This document shows, in pieces, positions 47,527 to 56,703 of a stretch of DNA of 64,000 nt. A model generated the notes under the pieces. The model ran no database searches, was not told the DNA's origin, and was given only the letters and a program-made list of their open reading frames with translations. The position numbers were made by a program, and so were the translations under genes. The stretch is from assembly GCA_036320915.1 (NCBI GenBank), contig JAXBDG010000003.1, forward strand, positions 620,001-684,000. The letters run 5' to 3'. This stretch comes from Linnemannia elongata. Lineage: Eukaryota; Mortierellomycota; Mortierellomycetes; Mortierellales; Mortierellaceae. Positions within the stretch are counted from its first letter, which is position 1, and each line of letters starts with the position of its first letter.

Positions 47527-48747
47527 GGTGATGTCGTCCTGTGTGTGCTGATTTGTTGGTGCGTCTGGTGTCAAGGAATTGCACAGCGACCGAGACCTTC
47601 AGAACTCTTTCATGATTGTTAGAAAAGCGATTACAAATCTTCCGCTGAGTCACGTGCCATTTCTGTTTGACGCGAAGTGGGGGAGGGGGACGAGATTGTC
47701 GCGACGCGATCTTCTTAAACGTGATGCAAAGATAGACTCAAGCTTCTACACATATCTCAGTCGAAAAAAGGCTGCATGTTTTTCTTTAGATGTATTCTAC
47801 AAAAAGACTAAGTGAAGAGATCTGACAAGGCGTGAAGTGAGGATGGTATCGTAGTGTAACAAAATAAGCCAGGAAACATTGGTAAAAAATGTAGGAAAAA
47901 GAGAGTGAGAGAGAGCGGGTATCGTATCTTTGTCGGTGAACGTAGTATCCATGGTTTTGAGCCGAAGATCACTCGCTTTCGTGATCACATGACGAAGCAC
48001 TTGTCCTTCTTTCGTGGAGAGATTGACATTACCGGACGTGGTAACCTAATCCCAAGGGTCAGAGTCAGCCATGATGTAACGACATTGCTTCTCAACGATA
48101 GCTTCTCGAAGCAGTTGTCCAGAAGATCCACCAAAGGCATTGAAAGATAGAAGCTGAATGAGAATGTTCGGTGGTTGCTGATGAAGATTGAGGATGACAA
48201 TGGTGATAGTGTTGCCGAAGGGAGGAAAGGTGAGGGATAAAAGGTGGTGTGAAGAAAAGAGCAATAGCAACCAGAACAACAGAACTTGAGAAAATGCCCA
48301 GTTCATCTGGCTGTTTTCTTCATCTGAACGTTACTGACGCGTTCTCACACTGCCTAATTCGATTATACGTTTTCTGCGCAAAGAATTAAAACAAAAAATC
48401 ATCAAGACTCATTGTCAAGTATGCCTCTCTTGCCGATTTCTGTAGGCCTCTCTAGACCTTCTCATCGCTTAGGGATGGACATTCCTCACCTTCCTTTTCT
48501 TCTTTTTCGCAAAGGCTGTGTAGTACATTCCAACCTTTAATGTACATTGTGTTTGCGTGTTGTTATGTCTTGCAACGGTAGTAATCCTCTACCTTTTTCT
48601 ACACCCCTCTTTTATTTCTTTGTGCTAACTTTGGCTCTTTATTATTTTCTGTAAGAAAGAAAGCATATGCCCTTTTTCTGTAAAATTTATTGTGTGCTGC
48701 AAGGAACCTGTCCAGTGGTAGACCACCACTGAATTGCACAGAAAGGT
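47527..48747. other. intergenic region FRG1 to F-box gene
   Basis: 1.2 kb with no well-supported gene. A minus-strand frame at 48046-48306 (86 codons) begins with a hydrophobic N-terminus but shows no other coding sign. FRG1 upstream elements must lie at the left end. Confidence 0.4.
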
Positions 48748-50079
48748 TCACTGTGGGAGAGGGATGAGTTGTCCTTCTATTTGAAGTCTTTTAAGGCGAG
48801 GCCAGCGACGAAGGAACGGGAAAGGCGACCAAGACATGCCATCATATCCGCCCTTAACTTTGACAACCAACGACGTCAGAGCGGTCACAGGTTTGGCAAC
48901 ATTGTTGGTCTGCGCCGTGTCGGCGACATCCAGGCCTCGCTCGATTGTAATTGCCCAAAAAGTGCCATCGAGGTGCTCCAATGACGGGAACTGGTTCAAG
49001 AGGTCTCCAAGAAAGTTGCGATGATGAGGGTTAGTTTCGACTAGGTGGAGGTGTTTAAGACTTGGAAGGGAGACTGGTAAGCCGACTAGACCGTCAGAGG
49101 ACAACCGAACGGTCTCCAGTCGAGAGTGCACTACTCTCTCGTCAGAGGCGGAAGAACCATTATAGATATTGTTGTCTGTTGCGATTAACTCCTGTAGGTT
49201 GGGAAACGCCAGAAGGATGGGGGGGATGAGACTGGCGCTGATAAGGGCTCTGATGTCCAGACGGCGTAGAGTATCCGAATGAACGCCTTCCAGATCGCAG
49301 CTGTGCAACTCGCCATACTTGGGGATAGTCACCTCGGTGATTCGACTAAGTTTTCCAAGGGTCTGGAGAGGGAAAGTGCCATAGAGCACATCCAGCTGCA
49401 AAGTCTGCAGTTCGGCCGCACTTTCCAGTGTAGAGCGCACAAAGGATTGTCCTGCAGAAGAATTGAACAAGGTGGTCGGCGAGAAGCTGGGCATGAGGAT
49501 GTGCGGACTAGATTGGTCACATGGCAAGGTGTTCCGCACATCTAGACACTGCAATCCAGGGTTGTTGCGGACCAGCCTCCAGAAGGGTACCATTTCAAGG
49601 TTCTCGTAGTCCGGCAAAGGGATGGGCAACCGCTGATGGTTCTGGGCGGTGTAGAACCCAAACGGAGACGGAATAGGCTCCGGTAACTCATCTCCTCCGA
49701 TCCAGTGAGTGGGTTGGTACAGGATAAAAGAGCGAAGGTTGGTGACCGTGGGAAGGAACAGCGGGATGAGAGACTCGCTGCAAAGAACCAGCTCCCGAAT
49801 GTGATGCCCATATTTCCTGACCAGAGACCGACAACGCTCTCGGAGGCGATGCTTTTTCTGCTCCTGTAAGCCAACCTCAGACCAAACCAGCAGCTTCCTC
49901 CAGAAGGGATCGTACTCGATAACGGCGCCCCATGTTAAAAGCACAAAGATGGAGTGCCAAGCCTGGCAGACTATGGAGCAGTTGAGAAGAGACGCAAAGT
50001 CGAGATGGGATCCGATCACCTCAAGAATTTCGGGGATGTCGTTAGAGATATTTGTGTGTCCCGGTGAAGTAGTCGACAT
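48748..50079 (-). CDS. F-box protein with leucine-rich C-terminal part
   Basis: Single exon, 443 residues from the ATG at 50079. A longer in-frame start at 50220 would add a hydrophobic stretch that lies in the leader and is less likely. Residues about 12-55 read as an F-box: DIPEILEVIGSHLDFASLLNCSIVCQAWHSIF (Pro, Leu-Leu and Cys-x-x-W landmarks). The rest holds irregular leucine-rich repeats, for example LRSFILYQP, LQCLDVRNTLP, LQTLQLDVL, LRRLDIRAL, LQELIATDN, LKHLHLVE and LEHLDGTFW. Family role: substrate-receptor subunit of an SCF ubiquitin ligase, with Skp1 bound by the F-box and substrate by the repeats. Such genes are numerous in Mortierella-like fungi; the target cannot be inferred. 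Confidence 0.82.
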   Translation of the reverse strand: MSTTSPGHTNISNDIPEILEVIGSHLDFASLLNCSIVCQAWHSIFVLLTWGAVIEYDPFWRKLLVWSEVGLQEQKKHRLRERCRSLVRKYGHHIRELVLCSESLIPLFLPTVTNLRSFILYQPTHWIGGDELPEPIPSPFGFYTAQNHQRLPIPLPDYENLEMVPFWRLVRNNPGLQCLDVRNTLPCDQSSPHILMPSFSPTTLFNSSAGQSFVRSTLESAAELQTLQLDVLYGTFPLQTLGKLSRITEVTIPKYGELHSCDLEGVHSDTLRRLDIRALISASLIPPILLAFPNLQELIATDNNIYNGSSASDERVVHSRLETVRLSSDGLVGLPVSLPSLKHLHLVETNPHHRNFLGDLLNQFPSLEHLDGTFWAITIERGLDVADTAQTNNVAKPVTALTSLVVKVKGGYDGMSWSPFPFLRRWPRLKRLQIEGQLIPLPQ

Positions 50080-50429
50080 GGTTATGGTATGGCGTAGTGT
50101 AGGTGTTACTGCTGGTGAAATGGGGAGTGTGTTGTTGATAAGAAAAGAAAGAAAAGAGAAGATAGTGGAAAAAATGCCCCGAATAGAAATACATGTGGGG
50201 ATACGTAAAAACATCATCATAGTACACCTTTAAGATATCACTAGAGAAGGCAAGGAAATGATTCCCACGGCGCTATTGATATTTAACGTGTCTTTGCGAT
50301 GGCTGGCGTGTGTTAAGCCTTTTCGTAGGATGGTCGGTTATGAAACTGGTGAATCATTCTCAGCTTCGCCCTGGACATGTCCTCTATCTCGCATCGACAG
50401 GACGTAGCCACAAAATGATCTCAAGGCGT

Positions 50430-50466
<37 letters not shown>

Positions 50467-50959
50467 GTGGGATATGTGCTCACTCTCTCAGTAATCGAGG
50501 GGAAGGATTCACGAAAAAGGCAAAAGATATTCGAAGGATCGCCAAAATAAGAGCAAAGCAAAAGAGAGGGATCAAGGAAAAAAAAAGGGGGGGGAGGGAG
50601 GGGGAGTGGTAAGAAATGCACGAAAGTAAGCGAGGGAGGAGTTTATGAAAAGGATGAAAGAGGAAAAGAGTGTGAGAGGGGAGAGAGTCAATCCTAAGGC
50701 AAGTCAAACCATGGACAGAGTGGTCTACTATTTTTCTCCAAATATCGACGTGTTTACGACACCAGTTTTTCTACGTATCTTTTTTGTAGCGTATGATTAC
50801 AGTTGAGCGTGTTCACAACAGCAAAAGTAAGGAGGTTGCCTTGCCCTTGTCAAGCTAGTCAAAAAAAAAAGCCAACCTGCCTGCCCATGCTCTCTTTTTT
50901 TATTTTACACCTTCTTTCTTTCTTATGTTCTAAATGGAGCGAGGAAGAGAACTGGCGCT
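50080..50959. other. intergenic region between the F-box gene and SEC6
   Basis: Upstream region of the F-box gene and 3' flank of SEC6. It contains a T33 homopolymer at 50433-50465 followed by purine-rich low-complexity DNA. No gene is seen. Confidence 0.5.
50433..50465. repeat. T33 homopolymer
   Basis: Thirty-three consecutive T bases upstream of the minus-strand F-box gene. Confidence 0.9.
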
Positions 50960-53343
50960 TTATTGCCTGACTTTACTAAAGATGGTGGACAAGCGTGTTG
51001 CATCGATGGTGTTCTTGTCCTTGAGCTTTTCCTTAATGGGGTCCATGACTTCCTTGATGCCTAACCGATCCATGTCATCCCTCCTACCCAGAATGTCCTC
51101 CACCAGCGAAAGCGACAAGTCGTGGTAAATGTGCTTCATCGAGTAAAAGTTAGTGAGCACTGTGCTCTTAGTGCTGCAAGCCAACCTGTGCAACTGCTTG
51201 ATTGCATCCAAGGCATCCTCCAGGTCCTTGGGGTTCTTGTAGTCTGCGAAAAAATAGAACACAGCCGCGCGATCTTGCTCGAGTCGTTCGGTGCAGGTTG
51301 GAAACTTGAGTCTGGCTCCATGGTTACGGAAGGCGTCTATCTGGGCAATCATCAGGCGCTCCAGCATCCGGTTGATAAGCTTGTTGAACATGTAATCGTT
51401 CAGATGTAACCTGAAATAATCGTTGTAATCGCTGAGTGTCGTCACAATCAGACCCATTGGATCCTCCTCCTCGTACCAGGTTAATGTGTGAAGTTTGAAG
51501 AAGGTGTCCTTGACGTCGTTGAACGCCAGATCCAGAAGTGCATTTGTACCGTGGGTTGCAACATCGATAAAGTCGTCCATAGTCTCGTTCAGCAGGTCCC
51601 GTGCCGACTCAAAGTTCTTGGGGTTCTTAATCAGGTTCTCCAACTCCATCCTCTGCAGCATGGCGTCCGCAAACTCAGCACACTTGATTTGGTCGTTCAT
51701 TGCTGCCATGATGTACACTGCCAGTCCGGGTGGTGTCGTTGAAGGTGACTCGATCTGCTTTTTCATCTCCGCTGTAATGAGATCCTTCCACCGTTGCTGG
51801 TAATCCTTCATGACCTGGATGCACTCCTTGATGACCTGCTCCATGACTGTGCTCTGCTGGGATTCAACCGCCAATGAAACTTGCTGGTTGATCATTTCGA
51901 ACATCAGACTGGCGGTCTGCATGTGGTACAGTTTATCCGAGTCCGTTGCAAGGGTCACTGTTCTCTCTGTGAACTCGTTCGAAGCTGTGTTCATCATGTT
52001 GTTGATCCATTTGACGAGGTTGGTCCTGACTAACTTCAGGTACTCGTCCAGCAAGCCTTGCTCGTTTCCATCCAACAATTGAGGCTCCAGCAACTCTTCC
52101 ATGACGCCCAGTTGGTGGTTCATGCTGGCATAGTACTCTCGAACCCAGCGCAGCAGGTGCAAGATACGTCCGCCATCCAGCTCCGGTGACGTGACAATCT
52201 TGTTTGCGAGTTCGTAGACGTGTCGGTGGTACTCCAGAACGAAAAAAGGGAAAATTTTGTAGTTGGAAGGCAAGTGAGGGACCAAGTCGTCGTAGACCAG
52301 TGCTAGATCTGGGAAGACAAAGTCGATCGCGTCCAGGCACTCGATAGGTTCTTTATCAACACGCTCCATCAGAATGTTGAACTTGCGCGAGACCTCATCA
52401 TGAAGGACATCAAAGAACTTGCTCCGCAGCGACTTGGCTTCCCTGGCTGGTTTCTCGGTCTTTTTGTTGCCCAGGCCCTGACGCGACGCCCGACGCTCCG
52501 TCTTTGTCGAGACAGACTTGGCATCCGCAGCCTCCTCGCTCTCGATGATCTTGATGAGACGGACAATAACGGCACCCTGTTTGTTCTTGATGAGGTCGAT
52601 CATGTTGCGCGACAGCTCCCAAAGATATTCTTCAAACTCTTCAACAACCTGGTCGAGGCGACCAAAGTACTGCTTGAGAGTGACCTTGACATCCAGAGAC
52701 TCGTCCTTGGCCATGTGCATGGTTGTGTTTCTGAGGCTCTCGAGTTTGCAGAGCTGGTAATGGACGAGGAGGAGGTTGGGCGCAGGTCCAAGGATGTTCT
52801 TCATATCGTCGCTCATCATGGTCGTTATCCTGTCCAGGTCCTGATGCAATTCCTGAAAGTTGTTGACCAGCGTCTGTGTCGCCACAAAGTTCTGGTGTAT
52901 TTGAGAAATCTATATCACACATACAGCAAAGCAGCGTATAAACAACCCTATGAACAAACTTGATACATACTGGAACAACACAACCAACACGTCCTGATAT
53001 CAGACAAAGCAAGGCTAAGTAGATCTGTGTAAGCTGTTACCTTGCGGATACCTGGGTAGTCGGTAATAAGACCCTGGGCGTCCTTGCAGAGTGAGTCGAT
53101 GTTCTTCATGTTAGCGCGGACTCCCAGGACCTGCTCCTTGGTAGTGCCCAGGATGTCGAGTGCCTCCTTGGTTTCCTCCATCTGGTTCTGGACGCCAATC
53201 TTGAGCTGCTGGTCGATGATGGCCTTTTCGCGGATGAGCTTTTGGCGTAGAGCGACGAGGGCGAAGAGGTTGTTAGTGATCATTTTGTTTGGAGAGTTTT
53301 GAGACAATGACCTTTCGAGATGACTGGCTATGGAGGTGGCCAT
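50960..53343 (-). CDS. SEC6: exocyst complex subunit Sec6
   Basis: Two exons, 53343-53041 and 52909-50960, joined in phase 0 (CGCAAG|GTAACA to TATAG|ATT), give about 750 residues, the normal Sec6 length. The N-terminal exon is coiled coil (LRQKLIREKAIIDQQLKIG, then ALDILGTTKEQVLGVRANMK), continuing into ISQIHQNFVATQTLVNNFQEL. The rest is the helical CATCHR-type Sec6 domain: DLDRITTMMSDDMKNILGP, a basic Ser/Lys-rich loop at about residues 225-260, IFPFFVLEYHRHVYELANKI, and near the end FYFFADYKNPKDLEDALDAI. Sec6 is part of the octameric exocyst that tethers secretory vesicles to the plasma membrane at hyphal tips. The start at 53343 is upstream of MITNNLFALV and fits the family N-terminus; the more upstream in-frame ATG (53451) is unlikely. 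Divergent from the lipase gene. Confidence 0.92.
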
Positions 53344-53460
53344 GGTTGTCGTGTGAGTTGTATTTTTGGTACTTGTTGCGAGCTTGCGTGGGTGTGGAAG
53401 TAAGCTGTGGGAGTCAAGAGACAAGGAGAAAACTGGTTTTAATGATGGCACGGGGAGCTA

Positions 53461-54016
53461 CAGTCGAACCTGTTAAAATGCATACTTTTATAATGCATAA
53501 CCTGTCAAAATGCATATTTTCTCTCTTTTTTTTTTTTTTTTGTCCAGCCCCAGAATCACCAGAATTTTGAGCTACAGTATCCTACACTGGAATCTTCATA
53601 GTACAGTCGAAAGTGGTTTTTATGGCCAGTTTGATAGTGAAAATGGCCATAAAAATTAATTGGAACATTTGAATCGACCTCCATAAAAGATTATTCATAA
53701 CCAGTGCCAAATATTTAGTGCACATGAGAGAAGACGCCTAGTCGTAAATCTTACTTCCATCAACACCTCCTTCACCTAATCTCCTCAGAAAGTAAGATTT
53801 ACGACTAGGCGTCTTCTCTCATGTGCACTAAATATTTGGCACTGGTTATGAATAATCTTTTATGGAGGTCGATTCAAATGTTCCAATTAATTTTTATGGC
53901 CATTTTCACTATCAAACTGGCCATAAAAACCACTTTCGACTGTACAACACTGTCAAATTGCATATTGCATAAGATTCATCTGGTCCCATCATTATGCAAT
54001 TAGACAGGTTCGACTG
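53461..54016. mobile_element. outer MITE (Tc1/mariner-like, TA target site), split by an inner MITE
   Basis: Ends read CAGTCGAACCTGT at the left and its complement ACAGGTTCGACTG at the right, extending imperfectly to about 24 bases with TGCATA. Both are flanked by TA (53459-53460 and 54017-54018), the target duplication of Tc1/mariner-type elements. Without the inner element and one TA copy the length is about 215 bases, with no transposase ORF. A T-run (about 53527-53541) and repeats of ATGCATA lie inside. Confidence 0.75.
53604..53942. mobile_element. inner MITE: perfect 153-bp inverted repeat (fold-back)
   Basis: Left arm 53604-53756 and right arm 53790-53942 are exact reverse complements as far as I can read, separated by a 33-base spacer. 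The ends are CAGTCGAAAGTGG and its complement, flanked by TA on both sides (53602-53603, 53943-53944). It lies inside the outer element and shares the first seven terminal bases (CAGTCGA). No mismatches between the arms suggest recent insertion or gene conversion. A transcript would fold into one long hairpin. Confidence 0.85.
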
Positions 54017-54301
54017 TAGGGACAAAGGAGCAAACACACGTCAAGACCGAATGGCCCGACAGAGACTGTGGACGCGGCTGAATTTTCACCCAAAACAGCC
54101 CTCCTCTTCTCTCTCGACGCCCTCAAGCATCAAAAACAGAACGTCATAAATACGCTCTTCCTTTCGCTTGCCCTGAGGTTTTCTTTTTTTACTTCATACC
54201 CTCGTTCTTCTCCAAACAGCACAAACCCACACTCTCCCTCTCTTTCTCCCTTTCCCCATTCATTACATCAACCAACTCCTAATCACACTCTCCCTTTCAC
54301 A

Positions 54302-56350
54302 ATGACACAAAAGCCAGTTCTGGCCCTCTCCCACAAGGTCGCCCTCTCTGTCGGGGGAATCATTCGATACCGTCTCAAGCTCCTCCCCTCCCAGGCCAAG
54401 AACATCGACAAACTCCATTTCCGTATCCGCAACTGTGCACCCATCTACAGAAATATCACCCCCAGTTCAGGACCCTGGAAGATAGCCGTCGCCCTCGTCA
54501 GGAATCCAGACAAACTCCCCGCCGTTCCCGAGCTAGTCCCTTCAATTGGCTGTGCCCAGGTCTGCCGCCTCGATGCCTCGGTTGACCCAAATGATGAGGA
54601 CGATGACGACGAAGGATGTAACGAGTGGGAGCTCGAGGTCTTGTCAGAAATGATCCTTCAACAAAATTGGATTGATATCAAGGTTGAGATCTATGTGGTA
54701 TTACGGGCAGACAGCACCACCCTTTTGGAGGCAACCATATCCGAAACCGACAACAATTCACGAGCCGAAGGAATTGATACTGAAGTCCAGCCTAAAATCT
54801 TGTTGCCTACCGTTTTGTCCTGCGACTACAAAGATACCCAAGCTATCTGTGGACCCGCTCGCCCAGAGGACGTCTTGCGGGCAGGGGACGAGGAGGGTCT
54901 TCATCTGGTGTTGTTGACCCACGGTATCCACGGGTCATGGCTCGACATGCTGTATATCAAGGAGCAGATCGATGCGCACAACAAGGACAACGGAAAGACC
55001 ATCACCTTCTTGACCGACACCAACCACGCAGGAACAGAGGAGGGCATTCAAATGGCAGGGCAGCGAGTGGCGATGGATATCCTCGAGTGGACTGGCTATT
55101 GCGATACTGAGCAAGGACAGCAGCTAAGAAGGGCATTCGCCCCTGCAGTGTCGAAATCGACAACAGCAACAGCAGCAACAACATCGACGCAAAACAAGAC
55201 AACAACCAAACCATTCCCCCGTGGAATCTCCAAGGTTTCGATCATCGGACATTCGCTCGGTGGTCTGATCAACGTGTACGCGCTGGGCTTCATTGAAGAG
55301 TTGACACAGGGCGCCTTCTTCAGAACTATCAAACCGGCTCACTTCATCACCCTCGCTACACCACTGCTAGGCGTTGGCTTTGAGCATCCTTGGGTTCTGG
55401 GATATGCTCTTTCTCTTGGCGTCATCGGTCAGACAGGAAAGGATCTTGCCCTCGAGAATCGATCGTCCAAACTCAAGCGTTCAGCCTCGTCAGCCACCTC
55501 CCTTTCCACCACATCGACATTAACCTCGAACAAGCACTCACCAACATCAACATCAACACCGGCACCAGGACTTATCATGGAATGTGCCCTCGACAAGAGC
55601 CCAGAACCTCTACTGCTGGCTATGGCTCGACCTGAATCCGCCTCAAATCGCGTCCTGAAGCAGTTTGTCAGCAGGACCTCGTATGCCAACATTGAGAACG
55701 ACATGGCAGTCAAGTTCAACACGTCGTCGATGATGGGCATCCCAAGTTTCGACATGGATCAGTTCTTTTCGCCTGAAGGAGCAGCAACACAACCCAAGAA
55801 GAGCATATACCACTCTGCCCTAGTCAGCGTCTTGGCACTGCTCCTGCCGCAGATCCCACCTCGGGCCAAGTTCTTGGGCATTGCCGATGCGCCGTCTCCA
55901 GTCGTCATTGTAGAACGCGTCGAAGCAGGATCAGTCGATAACTCTGACGGCGCCATTGAGACTCAGGATGCGACGACAACAGCGATAGCAGCGACAACGG
56001 GAGTCAATGGCAAAGAGACAAAGAAGAACAAGAAAAACAAAAAGACAGGAAGTGTCAAGTCCACAACTTCGTCCAACCGATCGACTCCAAGGTCTAGTTC
56101 AGGATCATCATCCGACTCTTCGTCAAGCTCAGCCTCTCCTTCGTCTATCAGCGACGACGTGTCAACAAAGTCACGTCGGGACCTGGCACTCCTAGTGTCG
56201 GAGGGATACCATACTGGCATGGACTGGACCAAAATTGGCGTTTTTATTGAGCATGAGGCGCATGTACAGATCATTGTCAGGCGCAAGTGGTACAATCTTG
56301 ACGGCTGGAAGTGTGTCCAGGATCTTTGCGAACGCTTCGACTTTTCATAG
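54302..56350 (+). CDS. Rog1-like serine lipase/esterase (DUF676)
   Basis: Single exon, 682 residues, starting at the ATG in context TTCACAATGA. An N-terminal beta-rich region (about residues 10-180) contains an acidic loop. The alpha/beta-hydrolase core begins HLVLLTHGIHGSW (oxyanion HG at about 207-208). The nucleophile elbow G-H-S-L-G-G puts Ser at 318, and HFITLATPLLGV follows. The C-terminus has HEAHVQIIVRRKW, where His654 is the likely catalytic base. A Ser/Thr-rich insert and a Lys/Ser-rich linker (about 560-620) interrupt the core. The family includes yeast Rog1, a monoacylglycerol lipase, and related lipid-droplet or cytosolic esterases; here the substrate is inferred only. An AATAAA sits four bases after the stop. 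The long in-frame extension upstream to 54068 contains MITE-flanking DNA and is not coding. Confidence 0.88.
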   Translation: MTQKPVLALSHKVALSVGGIIRYRLKLLPSQAKNIDKLHFRIRNCAPIYRNITPSSGPWKIAVALVRNPDKLPAVPELVPSIGCAQVCRLDASVDPNDEDDDDEGCNEWELEVLSEMILQQNWIDIKVEIYVVLRADSTTLLEATISETDNNSRAEGIDTEVQPKILLPTVLSCDYKDTQAICGPARPEDVLRAGDEEGLHLVLLTHGIHGSWLDMLYIKEQIDAHNKDNGKTITFLTDTNHAGTEEGIQMAGQRVAMDILEWTGYCDTEQGQQLRRAFAPAVSKSTTATAATTSTQNKTTTKPFPRGISKVSIIGHSLGGLINVYALGFIEELTQGAFFRTIKPAHFITLATPLLGVGFEHPWVLGYALSLGVIGQTGKDLALENRSSKLKRSASSATSLSTTSTLTSNKHSPTSTSTPAPGLIMECALDKSPEPLLLAMARPESASNRVLKQFVSRTSYANIENDMAVKFNTSSMMGIPSFDMDQFFSPEGAATQPKKSIYHSALVSVLALLLPQIPPRAKFLGIADAPSPVVIVERVEAGSVDNSDGAIETQDATTTAIAATTGVNGKETKKNKKNKKTGSVKSTTSSNRSTPRSSSGSSSDSSSSSASPSSISDDVSTKSRRDLALLVSEGYHTGMDWTKIGVFIEHEAHVQIIVRRKWYNLDGWKCVQDLCERFDFS

Positions 56351-56703
56351 ATAAATAAATTAAGACGTGGTCAACTTCAAGTGACGTGCTTTTGCCGCGT
56401 TAAAACAAAATCAAAGCCACCCAGCTGGGGTTGTCCACCTTTCTGTCTTTTTGTCAAGAAGCGTGTTTGCCACTCTTTCCTGTTCATCTCCACTCGTCCC
56501 TCAAGAAGTCGTCGCCAAGCACACATCGGCTTTTTCACACACCCCTCTCAGGACTTTCGACAGATACATTCTGGACTCGGCCATAACAAGCCTCCACCCG
56601 ACCAGAACGATCACCATTCTCGACGAGGATCATCACATCAACAAACAACAACAGAAAGCCTTTTTCTAAAACCACGACAAAAAGGGATCAAACAAAAAAC
56701 ACA
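56351..56703. other. spacer between lipase and TMEM209-like genes
   Basis: 353 bases between tandem plus-strand genes. It holds the lipase 3' end and the upstream region of the next gene, whose start lies in the context AACACAATGG. No further feature is seen. Confidence 0.5.

Larger units (their letters stand above)
53344..54301. promoter_or_regulatory. divergent upstream region of SEC6 and the lipase gene
   Basis: 958 bases between the two start codons, of which 556 are occupied by the nested MITEs. The remaining unique sequence is about 117 bases on the SEC6 side and 285 bases on the lipase side, the latter C/T-rich (about 54100-54300). Any promoter must fit there or inside the elements. 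Confidence 0.5.

Noticed and set aside
48046..48306. 86-codon minus-strand ORF with hydrophobic N-terminus
   Set aside because: The hydrophobic start resembles a signal peptide, but the remainder has no Cys pattern or recognisable domain, and no splice partner is evident.
53821..54003. ORF across the MITE arm
   Set aside because: It is a translation of one arm of the inverted repeat; fold-back elements of this type do not encode proteins.
54068..54301. N-terminal extension of the lipase up to an ATG at 54068
   Set aside because: The extension lies in C/T-rich leader right beside the MITE, encodes low-complexity sequence, and the family N-terminus starts near 54302.
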